The translations under genes were made by a program, and so were the position numbers. This document shows positions 63,864-64,000 of a stretch of DNA of 64,000 nt, in pieces; positions within the stretch are counted from its first letter, which is position 1, and each line of letters begins with the position of its first letter. Source of the DNA: Polia nebulosa (Eukaryota; Arthropoda; Insecta; Lepidoptera; Noctuidae); assembly GCA_951329385.1 (NCBI GenBank), contig OX589603.1, forward strand, positions 7,302,216 through 7,366,215. The letters run 5' to 3'. The notes beneath the pieces are model-generated. The model was given only the letters and a program-made list of their open reading frames with translations. It did no database searches and was not told the origin of the DNA.

Positions 63864-63932
63864 CATACCATAATTACTTACATACACTAGTTACTATACA
63901 CTTAGTTAAGTGTACAGTAATTATGGTATGAA
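63864..63932. repeat. Hairpin with 18-bp perfect stem
   Basis: TTTCATACCATAATTACT and its exact complement AGTAATTATGGTATGAAA bound a spacer of about 35 nt that contains a smaller inverted pair (ACACTTA/TAAGTGT). Confidence 0.85.
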
Positions 63933-64000
63933 ATACCTTCATTCTTAAATTTATTTTGGAACTATAGTTTTTACACTCTTAACACACAACATGGCATCAT

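Noticed and set aside
1..64000. CRISPR array, operons, bacterial promoters or terminators
   Set aside because: Nothing of the kind is visible; repeat types and intron evidence show eukaryotic nuclear DNA.
1..64000. Endogenous viral genes
   Set aside because: No capsid, envelope or viral polymerase motif was seen. All polymerase motifs belong to LINEs, and the one LTR is solo.

Overview
The window looks like lepidopteran (moth or butterfly) nuclear DNA: about 64 kb of AT-rich sequence in which I cannot support a single host protein-coding exon. The identification rests on the repeat set: RTE, R1-clade and CR1/jockey-superfamily LINEs, tRNA-derived and 5S-rRNA-derived SINEs, short TIR elements with TA or TTA target sites, and repeats carrying the GGCCAAGTGCGAG / GGTACGGAACCCTAAAAA motifs that I associate with Lepidoptera. 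It is probably intergenic or inside a very large intron. Every recognisable protein comes from a mobile element, and most are 5'-truncated or broken. Clade and family labels come from recalled motifs, not from a search.

Layout. 1-9 kb: a 5S-derived SINE, an RTE tail with a 14-bp target-site duplication (TSD), a TIR repeat (MITE-A), short LINE tails and a possible promoter-like stretch near 3.6 kb. 9-13.4 kb: a nearly full CR1/jockey-like LINE on the minus strand (end of ORF1 with SGNH-hydrolase-like blocks; ORF2 with endonuclease and reverse transcriptase), broken by one in-frame stop and a late frameshift. 13.5-27 kb: MITE-A, MITE-B, hairpin repeats, SINEs and RTE tails. 27.1-31.4 kb: a three-layer nest in which a 5S SINE contains a 5'-truncated RTE, which contains a second LINE. 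31.4-39.7 kb: mixed repeats, a tandemly duplicated LINE-tail block with short CCTAA runs, and a 5S SINE inside a tRNA SINE with a 17-bp TSD. 39.9-43.7 kb: a 3377-bp Tc1/mariner element (DD35E transposase in two exons) sits at a TA inside a MITE-B copy, and an R1 tail has landed on its intron 3' splice site. 44.7-50.4 kb: an R1-clade LINE 3' half with an intact C-terminal zinc-finger region, more MITE-B and palindromic repeats. 55.5-57.3 kb: a TIR element split by a likely solo LTR. 59-63.3 kb: R1 tails, a TTA-type TIR element with a 30-bp palindrome, and a 5S SINE.

How the parts work together. RTE, R1-clade and CR1-like LINEs would supply reverse transcriptase and endonuclease. The 5S SINE ends in a sequence resembling the 3' end of one RTE copy here, suggesting it borrowed that machinery. 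TSDs of 8 to 17 bp around SINEs and LINE tails fit target-primed reverse transcription; the TIR elements fit cut-and-paste transposition. Because many insertions fall inside other repeats with uninterrupted copies nearby, several empty and occupied sites can be compared within this one window.
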